From the NCBI GenBank assembly GCA_013824015.1, contig PNNC01000193.1, positions 1-34,135 of the forward strand: 34,135 bases of DNA. Reading direction: 5' to 3'. The notes beneath the pieces are model-generated. The model ran no database searches, was not told where the DNA came from, and worked only from the letters and a program-made list of their open reading frames with translations. A program made the position numbers and the translations under genes. How positions within the stretch are numbered: the stretch's first letter is position 1; the number at the start of each line of letters is the position of its first letter. Of the stretch, positions 9,035 through 16,892 are shown piece by piece. Source of the stretch: Polaromonas sp. (GTDB lineage Bacteria; Pseudomonadota; Gammaproteobacteria; Burkholderiales; Burkholderiaceae_C).

Positions 9035-9409
9035 ATGAACGCCACCAACGTGCTGGGCACTGAACTGGTTCCCTGCTCCTACGATCCATTGACCGGATAC
9101 TTCCGCGACGGCTGCTGCAACACCGATGAATCCGACCTCGGCTCGCACCTGGTCTGCGTGCGCGTGACGCAGGACTTCCTGGCGTTCTCGCTCGCGCGTG
9201 GCAACGATCTGACCACGCCCCGGCCGGCACATCGCTTCGCCGGGCTCAGGCCGGGGGATCGCTGGTGCCTGTGTGCCAACCGCTGGCGCGAAGCGCTGGA
9301 GGCGGGTTGCGCCCCGCCGGTGGTGCTGGAGTCGACGCACCACCGGGCGCTCGAATTTGTCACCCTGGCCCAGCTGGAAAAACACCGGTTCCGCAATGCA
9401 CTTCACTAA
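9035..9409 (+). CDS. DUF2237 family protein
   Basis: This is a 124-residue protein with the characteristic DUF2237 blocks: YDPLTGYFRDGCCNT, DLGSHLVCVRVTQDFLAFS, RGNDLTTPRP, GLRPGDRWCLCANRWREAL and APPVVLESTHHRALEFV. Conserved cysteines (the CC pair near residue 27 and CLC near residue 78) suggest metal binding or redox structure, but no function is established. It starts 13 bp after the paraslipin gene and probably rides on the same transcript. Start: the ATG at 9035; no second choice is close. Confidence 0.9.
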   Translation: MNATNVLGTELVPCSYDPLTGYFRDGCCNTDESDLGSHLVCVRVTQDFLAFSLARGNDLTTPRPAHRFAGLRPGDRWCLCANRWREALEAGCAPPVVLESTHHRALEFVTLAQLEKHRFRNALH

Positions 9410-9444
9410 AAACCGGCCAGGCCAGCGCCGCGCCCGCTTCTGAC

Positions 9445-9453
9445 TGCTACAAT
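9445..9453 (+). promoter_or_regulatory. Extended -10 promoter element for tRNA-Ser
   Basis: TGCTACAAT is an extended -10 box (TGn followed by TACAAT). It ends 12 bases before the first base of tRNA-Ser, which fits a start site near 9460. No good -35 box is seen at 17 bases upstream, consistent with an extended -10 promoter. Confidence 0.55.
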
Positions 9454-9465
9454 ATGAGGCTTCGC

Positions 9466-9555
9466 GGAAGGGTGGATGAGCGGTTTAAGTCACACGCCTG
9501 GAAAGCGTGCGTAGGGTTAAACCTACCGCGGGTTCGAATCCCGCCTCTTCCGCCA
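9466..9555 (+). tRNA. tRNA-Ser(GGA), CCA encoded
   Basis: This is a 90-base class II tRNA. The acceptor stem GGAAGGG pairs with CTCTTCC (one G-U), followed by discriminator G and an encoded CCA. The anticodon stem is CACGC/GCGTG around loop CTGGAAA, giving anticodon GGA at 9500-9502, which reads UCC/UCU serine codons. A long variable arm (GTAGGGTTAAACCTAC) and the T arm GCGGG-TTCGAAT-CCCGC are present. An extended -10 element lies just upstream and a T-tailed hairpin about 50 bases downstream. Confidence 0.97.
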
Positions 9556-9602
9556 AAAGTCTCTGTTGCCGTGAGCCTCCAACACGGTGGTAAAAACTCC
9601 TG

Positions 9603-9628
9603 AAAACCCAGCTCGTCTGGGTTTTTTT
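9603..9628 (+). terminator. Rho-independent terminator after tRNA-Ser
   Basis: AAACCCAG and CTGGGTTT form an 8-bp stem around loop CTCGT, running into a T tract. It lies 48 bases past the tRNA 3' end and would end the tRNA transcript before the GAF gene. Confidence 0.85.
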
Positions 9629-9739
9629 GTGCCCGGCTTTTGACGCGGGTTTCACAGTGTTACGCCAGGTCTGTGCGCTGGCGCACTTACGGTCGTGTCC
9701 GCAATCGTTACATTGGTTGCAAACACATTTCATTGCGCC

Positions 9740-10252
9740 ATGAACTCAACACCCGATCATGAAAAAGCCCGTCAACACGCGCTTGAACGCCTGCAAGTAT
9801 TGGACACGGTTGAAGAGCAGGCTTACGACGACATCACCCGCCTTGCCGCTGACGTGTGCGGAACTCCGATTGCACTGATCTCCCTGACTGACAACCATCG
9901 CCAGTGGTTCAAGTCGCGGATGGGCTTGCAGGCCAGAGAAATGCCCCGCGAAAACAGTTTCTGCTCGCACGCGATCAACGCACCACATAACATGTTGATC
10001 GTTCCGGACACGGCGACCGACGAGCGCTTCGTCAACCACCCCCTGGTGACAGGTGACCCGAAGATCCGGTTCTATGCCGGTGCGCCACTTTTAACACGCG
10101 ATGGCCATCTGCTGGGCGCATTGTGTGTGGTTGACACCGTACCGCGCGAGCTCAATGCCAGGCAGCTGGAGGAGCTGCAGTTCATGGCCCACCAAGTTCT
10201 GGTGATGCTCGAAAGCAGAGCCGATTCAGGGCAGCAGATCTCCGAGCCTTGA
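9740..10252 (+). CDS. GAF domain-containing protein
   Basis: This is a single GAF domain of 170 residues. The opening (ARQHALERLQVLDTVEEQAYDDITRLAADVCG) is the usual lead helix of GAF proteins found at the front of diguanylate cyclases and sensor kinases. It is followed by PIALISLTDNHRQWFKSRMGL, a catalogue GAF strand-loop, then FCSHAI, and the end FYAGAPLLTRDGHLLGALCVVD. No output domain follows, so it is a stand-alone sensor module or partner protein whose ligand is unknown. I took ATG 9740. A GTG at 9695 would add 15 residues, but neither has a convincing ribosome-binding site. It converges on the livK-type gene, and a shared hairpin separates them. Confidence 0.85.
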   Translation: MNSTPDHEKARQHALERLQVLDTVEEQAYDDITRLAADVCGTPIALISLTDNHRQWFKSRMGLQAREMPRENSFCSHAINAPHNMLIVPDTATDERFVNHPLVTGDPKIRFYAGAPLLTRDGHLLGALCVVDTVPRELNARQLEELQFMAHQVLVMLESRADSGQQISEP

Positions 10253-10308
10253 TCGCGCCTGGCCAGCGCGCCCATGCTGTCCGGCCGCATCCGGCATCCC
10301 GAGCGCGC

Positions 10309-10337
10309 AAAAAAAAGCCACCTTGCGGTGGCTTTTT
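10309..10337. terminator. Bidirectional terminator between GAF gene and livK-type gene
   Basis: AAAAAGCCACC and GGTGGCTTTTT form an 11-bp stem around loop TTGC, with A/T tails on both sides. It sits between two convergent genes, so it can stop transcription in both directions. Confidence 0.9.
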
Positions 10338-10353
10338 GCTGGGCTGCGGAAAC

Positions 10354-11547
10354 TTATTCCAGCGGCGTCTTCTTGCCGTCCTTGTAGTTGTACAGGGTGA
10401 TGGCAGGGTTCTTCAGTTCGCCGTTCGGCTGGAACTCGATCAGCGTGGTCACGCCCTTGAAGCTGGTCTCGATCAGCTTGGGGGTGTAAACCTTGGGATC
10501 GATGGAGTCGGCGCGTTTCATCGCGTCCACCAGAACAAAGGTCGCGTCATAGGTGTACGGGCTGTAGACCTGGAACTGGTTCGGGTACTTCTCGTCGTAG
10601 CGTTTCTTCCACTCGGTGCCGCCGGGCATTTTGGCCAGCGAAGCGCCGCCTTCGGCACAGATCACGTTTTCGAGGGTCTTGGCGCCGCCCGCGAGCTTGG
10701 CGATCTCGGAGGTGCAGATGCCGTCACCGCCGAAATACTTGACCTTGCTCATGCCCAACTGCTCCATCTGGCGCAGCATCGGGCCGGCTTGTGGATCCAT
10801 GCCGCCGTAGAACACGGCATCAGGACCCTTGGCCTTGATGGCGGTCAGGATGGACATGAAGTCGGTGGCCTTGTCGGTGGTGAACTGCTCGTCCACCACG
10901 GTCATGCCTTTTTCCTTGGCGGTTTTCTTGAAAATGTCGGCGACGCCCTGGCCGTAAGCGGAACGGTCGTCGATGATGGCAACCTTTTTCAGCTTCAGCG
11001 TATCGGCGGCGTAGAAAGCCAGGCCAGCGCCCAGTGCCAGGTCATTGGCAATGATGCGGTAGGTGGTCTTGTAGCCGGGCTTGGTCAGGTCGGGGTTGGT
11101 CGCGGCGCCCGTGACGTGGGGGATGCCGCAGTCGTTGTAGACCTTGGAAGCAGGAATGGTGGTGCCTGAATTGAGGTGACCGACCACGCCGGCGACCTTG
11201 GAGTCGCACAATTTCTGTGCAGCGGCGGTGCCCTGTTTTGGATCAGCGGCGTCATCTTCGGCGACGATTTCGAAAGTGGCTTTTTTGCCACCGATCATCA
11301 CGCCCTGTTTGTTCAGGTCCTCAATGGCCATGCGCACGCCATTTTCATTGTCCTTGCCGTAGTGGGCCTGAGCACCTGAAACGGGGCCGACATGGCCAAT
11401 CTTGACAACGAGCGTATCACCGGCGGGAGCAGGAGCCGCAGCGACCGGGGCAGCAGGGGCAGTGGCAGCAGGTGCGGCTTCTTCTTTTTTGCCGCAGGCA
11501 ACCACCAGGGTGGCGGCCAAAGCGACCGCAGTCCATTTCATTTGCAT
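10354..11547 (-). CDS. Branched-chain amino acid ABC transporter substrate-binding lipoprotein (LivK-like)
   Basis: This is a periplasmic-binding protein of the Leu/Ile/Val family, 397 residues. Typical landmarks are VKIGHVGPVSGAQAHYGKDNENGVRMAIEDLN, EDDAADPKQGTAAAQKL, a GHLNSGTTIPAS loop that contacts the amino-acid backbone, and YGQGVADIFKKTAKEKG. The N-terminus is a lipoprotein signal (ALAATLVVAC, lipid cysteine at residue 18). A 25-residue Ala/Pro linker precedes the domain, so the protein is probably membrane-tethered rather than freely periplasmic. No permease or ATPase gene is adjacent, so its transporter must be elsewhere. The ATG at 11547 has GGAG seven bases upstream; an internal ATG two codons later is less well placed. 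A 6-bp dyad lies about 35 bases upstream of the start. The exact ligand is not certain. Confidence 0.92.
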   Translation of the reverse strand: MQMKWTAVALAATLVVACGKKEEAAPAATAPAAPVAAAPAPAGDTLVVKIGHVGPVSGAQAHYGKDNENGVRMAIEDLNKQGVMIGGKKATFEIVAEDDAADPKQGTAAAQKLCDSKVAGVVGHLNSGTTIPASKVYNDCGIPHVTGAATNPDLTKPGYKTTYRIIANDLALGAGLAFYAADTLKLKKVAIIDDRSAYGQGVADIFKKTAKEKGMTVVDEQFTTDKATDFMSILTAIKAKGPDAVFYGGMDPQAGPMLRQMEQLGMSKVKYFGGDGICTSEIAKLAGGAKTLENVICAEGGASLAKMPGGTEWKKRYDEKYPNQFQVYSPYTYDATFVLVDAMKRADSIDPKVYTPKLIETSFKGVTTLIEFQPNGELKNPAITLYNYKDGKKTPLE

Positions 11548-11854
11548 AAATACACTCCAATTAGGAAATTACCGTTAAAGGTTGAGAACATTGTTTGCTC
11601 AACGGCACCGAAGATATCGCAATTTTCACGCCTGCACCATAGCAAGCTGCCCTAGGCCCGGCGTGGCGGCAGGCAAGTCATACAAATGGTTACGTCGGCC
11701 GAAGGCCGTGTGGCTTTTGGGCTGCTCAAGCCGGTTTGCAAGCTCCTGAATCAGGGGCATTTGGCGACCGGCTGCGGAAAGTCCACTTTTTGATCGCACT
11801 CCACCTCCGCCCGTCACTCACGCCCTGCACGTCGACTCCCCCAGCGGCATGGCT
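11548..11854. other. Spacer upstream of the livK-type gene
   Basis: I see no gene in these 307 bases. The part next to 11547 is A/T-rich, carries the livK-type ribosome-binding site and a GTTGAG/CTCAAC dyad, and must hold its promoter. The other part follows the end of the holC-linked gene and shows only short inverted repeats (for example CGGCC-GAA-GGCCG near 11697) without a T tract. Confidence 0.6.
11581..11603. promoter_or_regulatory. Dyad upstream of the livK-type gene
   Basis: GTTGAG and CTCAAC form a perfect 6-bp inverted repeat with an 11-base A/T-rich centre, starting 34 bases upstream of the livK-type start codon. It could be an operator for a dimeric regulator or part of the leader RNA. 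No known consensus is matched. Confidence 0.3.
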
Positions 11855-12181
11855 TCAGGGTTGGTCAGGCCAGCGGCTGGCGAGTTCCTGTTCGAAGGCG
11901 TTGTTGACCGACTGGCGCACGACGATCTCGATTTCATCCCTCAGGCTGGGCGCCAGCGCCTGGGTGTGTTCCAGCACCAGCCGCCCGACCGTTTCACGCA
12001 GCAAGCGGTCCAGCGTCAGGTCAACACGCTGCATCACACGGTGCACCATTTGCTCCTGGAGATGCTGGTGGTCGATGGCGGTGGCCGCCGGCTCGCCTGC
12101 AGCCGGCGTTGGCCTCGCCGGTGGCTGGACAACTTCCGTCAGCGTGGGCACAAAACGCTGCGGCGGGGTTGATCGACTCAT
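11855..12181 (-). CDS. Hypothetical protein co-translated with holC
   Basis: This 108-residue protein is not recognised. The first 35 residues are Pro/Ala-rich and likely disordered (VVQPPARPTPAAGEPAATA). The rest looks like two or three amphipathic helices (LQEQMVHRVMQRVDLTLDRLLRETVGRLVLEHTQ, then LRDEIEIVVRQSVNNAFEQEL), with no Cys and no membrane segment. Its ATG overlaps the holC stop by four bases (ATGA), so translation is coupled to HolC. This suggests a role close to DNA polymerase III or simply an old operon partner. The coding call is supported by the overlap and clean third-position GC; function is open. Confidence 0.75.
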   Translation of the reverse strand: MSRSTPPQRFVPTLTEVVQPPARPTPAAGEPAATAIDHQHLQEQMVHRVMQRVDLTLDRLLRETVGRLVLEHTQALAPSLRDEIEIVVRQSVNNAFEQELASRWPDQP

Positions 12182-12612
12182 GGCCTGGACTCCTGGGCGA
12201 GATCATGCCGCTTCATGGCGTAGCCGCGGTCGGCGTAATGCTTCCATCGGCCACGCGCGGCGGTCCGGTCGTCATCGGCCAGGGTCACCAGTTCGATAAA
12301 GCGCTCAAAGCGCTCGAAACCGGCCGGCACCTGCTGGCCGAGGTTCACCAGCACTTCGTGGTGCGGGCAGTCGGCCAGTGTGCTGGTCAGCAACACGGGG
12401 GTGGCCGCCAGGGTGGCCGGCGGCGCATCCAGCCGGCAATGCGGCACAAACTCCAGCGCGGAAAAAGTCCACAGCAGCTGGTCCAGCTGGCGCAAGGTCT
12501 CCACTTCACCCGTGACCACCACACGCGCGCCGCTGCCCCAGGCCTTGCGCAGGAGCCGGCAGCCGTATTCCAGCTTGTCCGGCACGTTGAAGTGGAAGGC
12601 GACCTCGGTCAT
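12178..12612 (-). CDS. holC: DNA polymerase III subunit chi
   Basis: HolC (chi) links the clamp loader to single-stranded DNA-binding protein during replication. The 144-residue product matches E. coli chi (147) in length and pattern: EVAFHFNVPDKLEYGCRLLRKAWGSGARVVV at the start, LDQLLWTFSALEFVPH in the middle, and a central PVLLTSTL strand. A C-terminal extension (DRTAARGRWKHYADRGYAMKRHDL) resembles the conserved R-x-R-W-K-x-Y end seen in proteobacterial chi proteins. Its start overlaps the pepA stop by four bases, and its stop overlaps the next gene's start in the same way. The pepA-holC order is conserved in proteobacteria, in E. coli followed by valS; here valS is not next. Confidence 0.93.
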   Translation of the reverse strand: MTEVAFHFNVPDKLEYGCRLLRKAWGSGARVVVTGEVETLRQLDQLLWTFSALEFVPHCRLDAPPATLAATPVLLTSTLADCPHHEVLVNLGQQVPAGFERFERFIELVTLADDDRTAARGRWKHYADRGYAMKRHDLAQESRP

Positions 12613-14096
12613 GCGCGTGAACTGCTCCGCTTTCGGGCCGCGGGTTTGGCCGGTTGAACCTGGCCGAGCAGGAAGTCCACCAGCAGCGGCACCGGCCGGC
12701 CGGTCGAGCCTTTGGCGGCCCCGCTTTTCCAGGCGGTGCCGGCGATGTCCAGATGCGCCCAGGGAAATTTGCCAGCGAAACGCTGCAGGAATTTGGCCGC
12801 CGTGATGGCCCCGCCGGCTCGGCCCGCCACGTTGGCCACATCGGCAAAATGGGTTTTCAGGCCATCGGCGTATTCATCGTCCAGCGGCATGCGCCAGCAC
12901 AGGTCCATGGCGCTGTCGCCGGCAGCGGCCAGCGACTGGGCCAGCGCATCGTCGCTGGAAAACAGGCCACTGCGCACGCCGCCCAGCGCGATCACGCAGG
13001 CGCCGGTCAGTGTGGCAATGTCCACCACCGCGCGCGGCTTGAAACGCTCCGCATAGGTCAGCGCATCACACAGCACGAGGCGGCCTTCGGCGTCGGTATT
13101 CAGGATCTCGATGGTCTGCCCGCTCATGCTGGTGACAACATCGCCGGGTTTGATGGCACGGCCGTCAGGCATGTTCTCGCAGGCCGGGATCAGGCCGACC
13201 ACATTGAGCGCCGGTTGCAGTTCGGCCAGCGCCCGGAAGGTGCCCAGCACACTCGCGGCGCCACCCATGTCGTATTTCATTTCGTCCATTTCGGCGGCCG
13301 GCTTGATGGAAATGCCGCCGGTGTCAAAGGTGATGCCCTTGCCGATCAGCACCACCGGCGCCTCGGTTTTCGTGCCGCCGTCGTAACGCAGCACGATAAA
13401 GCGCAGCGGCTCTTCCGATCCCTGGGCGACCGCCATGAAGGAGCCCATGCCGAGTTTGGCCACTTCTTTCGGACCCAGCACCTCGACCCGGATACCAGGG
13501 AGTTTGCCCAGCTCCTTGGCCGCCTGCGCCAGCAGGGTCGGGGTTGCATGGTTGGCGGGGCGGTTGGCCCACTCCCGCGCCAGCGCCACGCCCCGGGACA
13601 GGCCGACACCCTTGTCAAAGCCAGCCCGGCTCGAAGCCAGCGTCGCGACGGCGACCACGACCCGTTGCAGCTTCTGTTCGGCGGGTTTGGATTTGGTGGT
13701 GCTGTAGGTGTACGTGGCATCGGCGCAGGCCAGCACGGCGGCGCGCACCGATATGTGATCCGCCGCGGCCAGGCCCACCAGGCTCAGCAGCACGCGCCGG
13801 ACGTTGGTGGTTTTCAGTGCAGTCATGGCCGCATGAACCGCGGTGCGTATGTTTTTCGCGCTGCCGTCGCCGACCCCGGCCAGCAGCACCCGGGTGGCGC
13901 TGATGCCCGGCGGGCGGTAGGCGCCAAGCAGCTTGCCGGCCTTGCTCTCGAAGTCGCCTGACTTGAGGGCCAGCGCCGCCAGCGCAGACACGGGATCGCT
14001 GCCGGTCCAGGTTTCCGCCCCGACCAGCACGATGAGCGCATCACATTTTTCAGCGCAAATGCGCGCGGGGGTCAGGGTTTTGAGTTCAAAGTCCAT
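12609..14096 (-). CDS. pepA: Leucyl aminopeptidase (cytosol aminopeptidase, M17)
   Basis: PepA is a hexameric two-metal exopeptidase that removes N-terminal residues, notably leucine, from peptides. The product is 495 residues (E. coli 503). The catalytic C-terminal domain shows the metal and active-site motifs GKGITFDTGGISIKP (Lys253, Asp258) and the family signature NTDAEGRL at 333-340, including Asp335 and Glu337. MKYDMGGAASVLG lies between them. The N-terminal domain is typical, and in E. coli PepA also serves as a DNA-binding accessory factor at cer sites and the carAB promoter; whether that holds here is unknown. The gene leads the pepA-holC-hypothetical operon. It is divergent from lptF across 73 bp, an arrangement common in proteobacteria. 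Confidence 0.97.
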   Translation of the reverse strand: MDFELKTLTPARICAEKCDALIVLVGAETWTGSDPVSALAALALKSGDFESKAGKLLGAYRPPGISATRVLLAGVGDGSAKNIRTAVHAAMTALKTTNVRRVLLSLVGLAAADHISVRAAVLACADATYTYSTTKSKPAEQKLQRVVVAVATLASSRAGFDKGVGLSRGVALAREWANRPANHATPTLLAQAAKELGKLPGIRVEVLGPKEVAKLGMGSFMAVAQGSEEPLRFIVLRYDGGTKTEAPVVLIGKGITFDTGGISIKPAAEMDEMKYDMGGAASVLGTFRALAELQPALNVVGLIPACENMPDGRAIKPGDVVTSMSGQTIEILNTDAEGRLVLCDALTYAERFKPRAVVDIATLTGACVIALGGVRSGLFSSDDALAQSLAAAGDSAMDLCWRMPLDDEYADGLKTHFADVANVAGRAGGAITAAKFLQRFAGKFPWAHLDIAGTAWKSGAAKGSTGRPVPLLVDFLLGQVQPAKPAARKRSSSRA

Positions 14097-14169
14097 AATT
14101 GGGGGTTGGGCGCAGCAAGCGCGCGTATCAGGCGTTGGTGGTCAGGCAAAAAGGGCACGGTTTCAGGCA

Positions 14170-15297
14170 ATGTTATTCCAATCTTCGATCCGCAAAGAGT
14201 TGGCACGCAGTTTCGGGGCGACGCTTGTGGTTTTGATGACCATTGTGATCACCATCATCCTGATCCGGACGCTGGGCCAGGCGTCGCGCGGCAGCGTCAA
14301 TCCGCAGGACGTGATGATGGTCATGGGTTACTCCGCGCTGGGCCGCCTGCCCATCATCCTGACGCTGTCGCTGTTTGTCGCGATGGTCAGCACCCTGTCG
14401 CGCATGTACCGCGACAGCGAAATGGTGGTCTGGTTTGTCAGTGGCCGCGGCCTCGGCTTTTTCCTGGTCCCGCTGTTCCGTTTCGCCTGGCCGGTGCTGC
14501 TGGTCATCACGCTGATGTCGGTGTTTGTCTGGCCGTGGTCCAACCAGCAGGCCCAGGCCATGAAGGACCGCTACGAGCAGCGCGGCGACCTCGAGCGCGT
14601 CTCGCCCGGCCAGTTCCAGGAATCCTCCAGCGGCAACCGCGTCTTTTTTATTGACCGCGAAACCACGGAGGGCAAAACCAGCAACAATGTTTTTATTGCC
14701 TCGACGGAGAAGGGCAAGAACTCGGTGACCACGGCCAGTTCAGGCCGCATCGCCAATGTCGGCAATTCGCAGTTGCTGCTGCTGAACAACGGCCAGCGCC
14801 TGGAAAGCGAAATCGGCAAGTCCGCCCTGAAGATCACCGAGTTCGAGGAATATGGCAGCCGGGCCGGCGACAGTGCGCTGATCAACGGCGTCAGCCTGCC
14901 TGAAAAGTCCAGGTCCACCCGTGAACTGATACGCACGCCCACGCGCGGCAACCAGGGCGAGCTCGCCTGGCGACTGGGCATGGCACTGGCGGCCATCAAC
15001 TTTGTGGTGATTGCGCTGGCGCTGGCCAGCGTCAACCCGCGCGCCGGGCGCAGCGGCAACCTGATCTTTGTGCTGTTCACTTTTGTCGTTTATCACAACC
15101 TGCTCAATCTGGGCCAGAGCTGGATCACGGTCGGGGTCGCGAATTTCGGCCCCTTCCTGCTGGCCCTGCATGGCGGCGCGCTGATGGTGGCACTGGCGTG
15201 GCTGTCCAAGCGCCACCTGAACTGGACCTTCAAGGGAGCGGCCAGCCGGCAGCGCAAGCGCCAGGCCGGCCGTGAGGCCGCGAAGGTCGCCGCATGA
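14170..15297 (+). CDS. lptF: LPS export ABC transporter permease LptF
   Basis: LptF pairs with LptG in the inner membrane and, powered by LptB2, extracts lipopolysaccharide towards LptC/LptA. The 375-residue product begins MLFQSSIRKELARSFGATLVVL, with the first membrane helix at about residues 15-35. Two more helices follow (LPIILTLSLFVAMVSTL and FAWPVLLVITLMSVFVWPW), then a periplasmic beta-jellyroll of about 150 residues and three C-terminal helices. I set the start at ATG 14170; upstream codons in the same frame run back into the pepA region and are not plausible. The tail after residue 355 is Lys/Arg-rich (SRQRKRQAGREAAKVAA). The stop overlaps the lptG ATG by four bases. Confidence 0.95.
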   Translation: MLFQSSIRKELARSFGATLVVLMTIVITIILIRTLGQASRGSVNPQDVMMVMGYSALGRLPIILTLSLFVAMVSTLSRMYRDSEMVVWFVSGRGLGFFLVPLFRFAWPVLLVITLMSVFVWPWSNQQAQAMKDRYEQRGDLERVSPGQFQESSSGNRVFFIDRETTEGKTSNNVFIASTEKGKNSVTTASSGRIANVGNSQLLLLNNGQRLESEIGKSALKITEFEEYGSRAGDSALINGVSLPEKSRSTRELIRTPTRGNQGELAWRLGMALAAINFVVIALALASVNPRAGRSGNLIFVLFTFVVYHNLLNLGQSWITVGVANFGPFLLALHGGALMVALAWLSKRHLNWTFKGAASRQRKRQAGREAAKVAA

Positions 15298-16448
15298 AAA
15301 CCATACGCCGGCTGATTTATGGCGAGGTGCTGGGCTCGATTGCTTTTGTGGCGGCCGGTTTCCTTGCGCTGTTTTTCTTTTTTGACCTGGTCGACGAGCT
15401 GCAGTACCTCGGCAAAAACGCCGCGGGGGTGCTCAGTTCCGATGAAAACACCTACCAGATCCGGCATGCGCTGCTGTATGTGGCGCTGCTGATTCCCAGC
15501 CATCTGTACGAACTGGTGCCGATCTCGGTGCTGATCGGCACCATCTTCGTGATGGCCCGGCTGGCACAAAGCTCGGAATACACCATCCTGCGCACCAGCG
15601 GCCTGGAGCCCTGGCGCGCACTGCGGCTGCTGCTGAGCCTGGGGGCCTTTTTCACCATCCTGTGTTTTGCCATCGGCGACTACCTGGCCCCGGCCGCTGA
15701 CCGCAGCGCCCAGTTGCTCAAGGCGCGTTACCAGGGCCGCATCACGGTGGGGCAAACCGGCGCCTGGCTCAAGGAAAAACAGCCCTACAACAGTTACGTC
15801 GTCAATGTCGGCGCGCTGTCGTCGAACAACGAAATGCAGGCGGTGCGCGTGTTTGAGTTCGACAACAAGGGCCTGCTGGTGTCCATCACCCAGTCGCCGC
15901 TCGCGAAATTCGCCGCCGACGACTCCTGGCAGTTCGAGGGCGGGACACGCACGGAATTCGCGGTCAAGGCCGCCCAGCCCACCGCCACCGATGCCGGCCG
16001 AGAATCGGCCCGGATCACCATCAACAGGTTCGAGCGTTTTCGCTGGCCCACCGAAATCAGCGCCGAGATGGTCTCGGTCGCGGTGCTCAAGCCCGAGCGC
16101 ATGAGCACCATCGACCTGTTCACCTACATCCGTCACCTGAACGCCAATGGCCAGACCGCCCAGCGCTACGAGATCGAGTTCTGGAAAAAAGTCTTCTACC
16201 CGCTCAGCTGCCTGGTGATGGTGGTGCTGGCCCTGCCCTTTGCCTACCTGCACTTCCGCAGCGGCGGCATCGCCGGTTATGTGTTCGGTGGCGTGATGAT
16301 CGGCATCAGCTTCTTCCTGCTCAACAACGTCTTCGGCTATATCGGCAACCTGCAGAACTGGCGCCCCTGGCTGGCGGCCGCGGCGCCGGGACTGCTGTAC
16401 ATGGCGATTTCGCTGGGCGCTTTTGGCTGGCTGGTGCTGAGGCGCTGA
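15294..16448 (+). CDS. lptG: LPS export ABC transporter permease LptG
   Basis: LptG is the second permease of the LptB2FG complex. It has 384 residues and the same topology as LptF: N-terminal helix LGSIAFVAAGFLALFFFFDLV, the characteristic YELVPISVLIGTIFVMARLAQSSE region, a long periplasmic jellyroll, and C-terminal helices (LSCLVMVVLALPFAYLHF and beyond). Translation is coupled to lptF by an ATGA overlap. Its stop TGA shares a base with the next ATG (TGATG), so cbiX sits on the same message. Length and motifs are normal for the family. Confidence 0.95.
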   Translation: MKTIRRLIYGEVLGSIAFVAAGFLALFFFFDLVDELQYLGKNAAGVLSSDENTYQIRHALLYVALLIPSHLYELVPISVLIGTIFVMARLAQSSEYTILRTSGLEPWRALRLLLSLGAFFTILCFAIGDYLAPAADRSAQLLKARYQGRITVGQTGAWLKEKQPYNSYVVNVGALSSNNEMQAVRVFEFDNKGLLVSITQSPLAKFAADDSWQFEGGTRTEFAVKAAQPTATDAGRESARITINRFERFRWPTEISAEMVSVAVLKPERMSTIDLFTYIRHLNANGQTAQRYEIEFWKKVFYPLSCLVMVVLALPFAYLHFRSGGIAGYVFGGVMIGISFFLLNNVFGYIGNLQNWRPWLAAAAPGLLYMAISLGAFGWLVLRR

Positions 16449-16810
16449 TGGACCGTCCCGGCATCATCCTGTTTGCGCACGGCTCGCGAGATCCGTTGTG
16501 GCACCTGCCGATCGAGGCCGTGGCCGCGGCCATCCGGGGCCGCGATGCCGATGCGCTGGTCGGCTGCGCCTACCTCGAGCTGAGCACCCCCGACCTGGCG
16601 CAATGTGCCACCGACCTGATCGCTGCCGGCGCCCGCCGGTTGCGGGTATTTCCGCTGTTTCTGGGCGTCGGAAAACATGCCCGGGAAGATCTGCCACTGC
16701 TGGTGGCGCAGCTGCGCGCGGCCCACCCGGGGATTCCGGTCGAACTGATGGCGGCGGCGGGCGAAGACCCCCGGCTCACATCGCTGATGGCCGATATCGC
16801 GCTGTCCTGA
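16448..16810 (+). CDS. cbiX: Sirohydrochlorin chelatase, short CbiX type
   Basis: This is a 120-residue half-size chelatase. The first metal-binding histidine is in the opening FAHGSRDPLW, and the second is in FLGVGKHAREDLP (around residue 77), the standard CbiX/SirB pair. The short form works as a homodimer and inserts Fe or Co into sirohydrochlorin for siroheme or cobalamin. It starts within the lptG stop codon (TGATG) and is 82 bp upstream of cysB. CysB is the activator of cysteine biosynthesis, and siroheme is the cofactor of sulfite reductase, so the neighbourhood fits an assimilatory sulfur role. That link is inference. Confidence 0.9.
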   Translation: MDRPGIILFAHGSRDPLWHLPIEAVAAAIRGRDADALVGCAYLELSTPDLAQCATDLIAAGARRLRVFPLFLGVGKHAREDLPLLVAQLRAAHPGIPVELMAAAGEDPRLTSLMADIALS

Positions 16811-16892
16811 AGCGACGGATTTTTCGGCGCTGATGTCGGTTCTTTAGCTATAAACAGGCATAATAAATACAAATAATTCGCAAAAATAGCAT

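Noticed and set aside
9466-9555. tRNA-Ser as a mobile-element attachment site
   Set aside because: No integrase gene lies nearby, no second copy of the tRNA 3' end was noticed, and the downstream gene is an ordinary GAF protein.
16811-16892. A/T-rich cysB leader as a riboswitch or defined CysB site
   Set aside because: It is only 82 bases, with no aptamer fold I recognise and no clear match to a CysB site; an ordinary promoter suffices.
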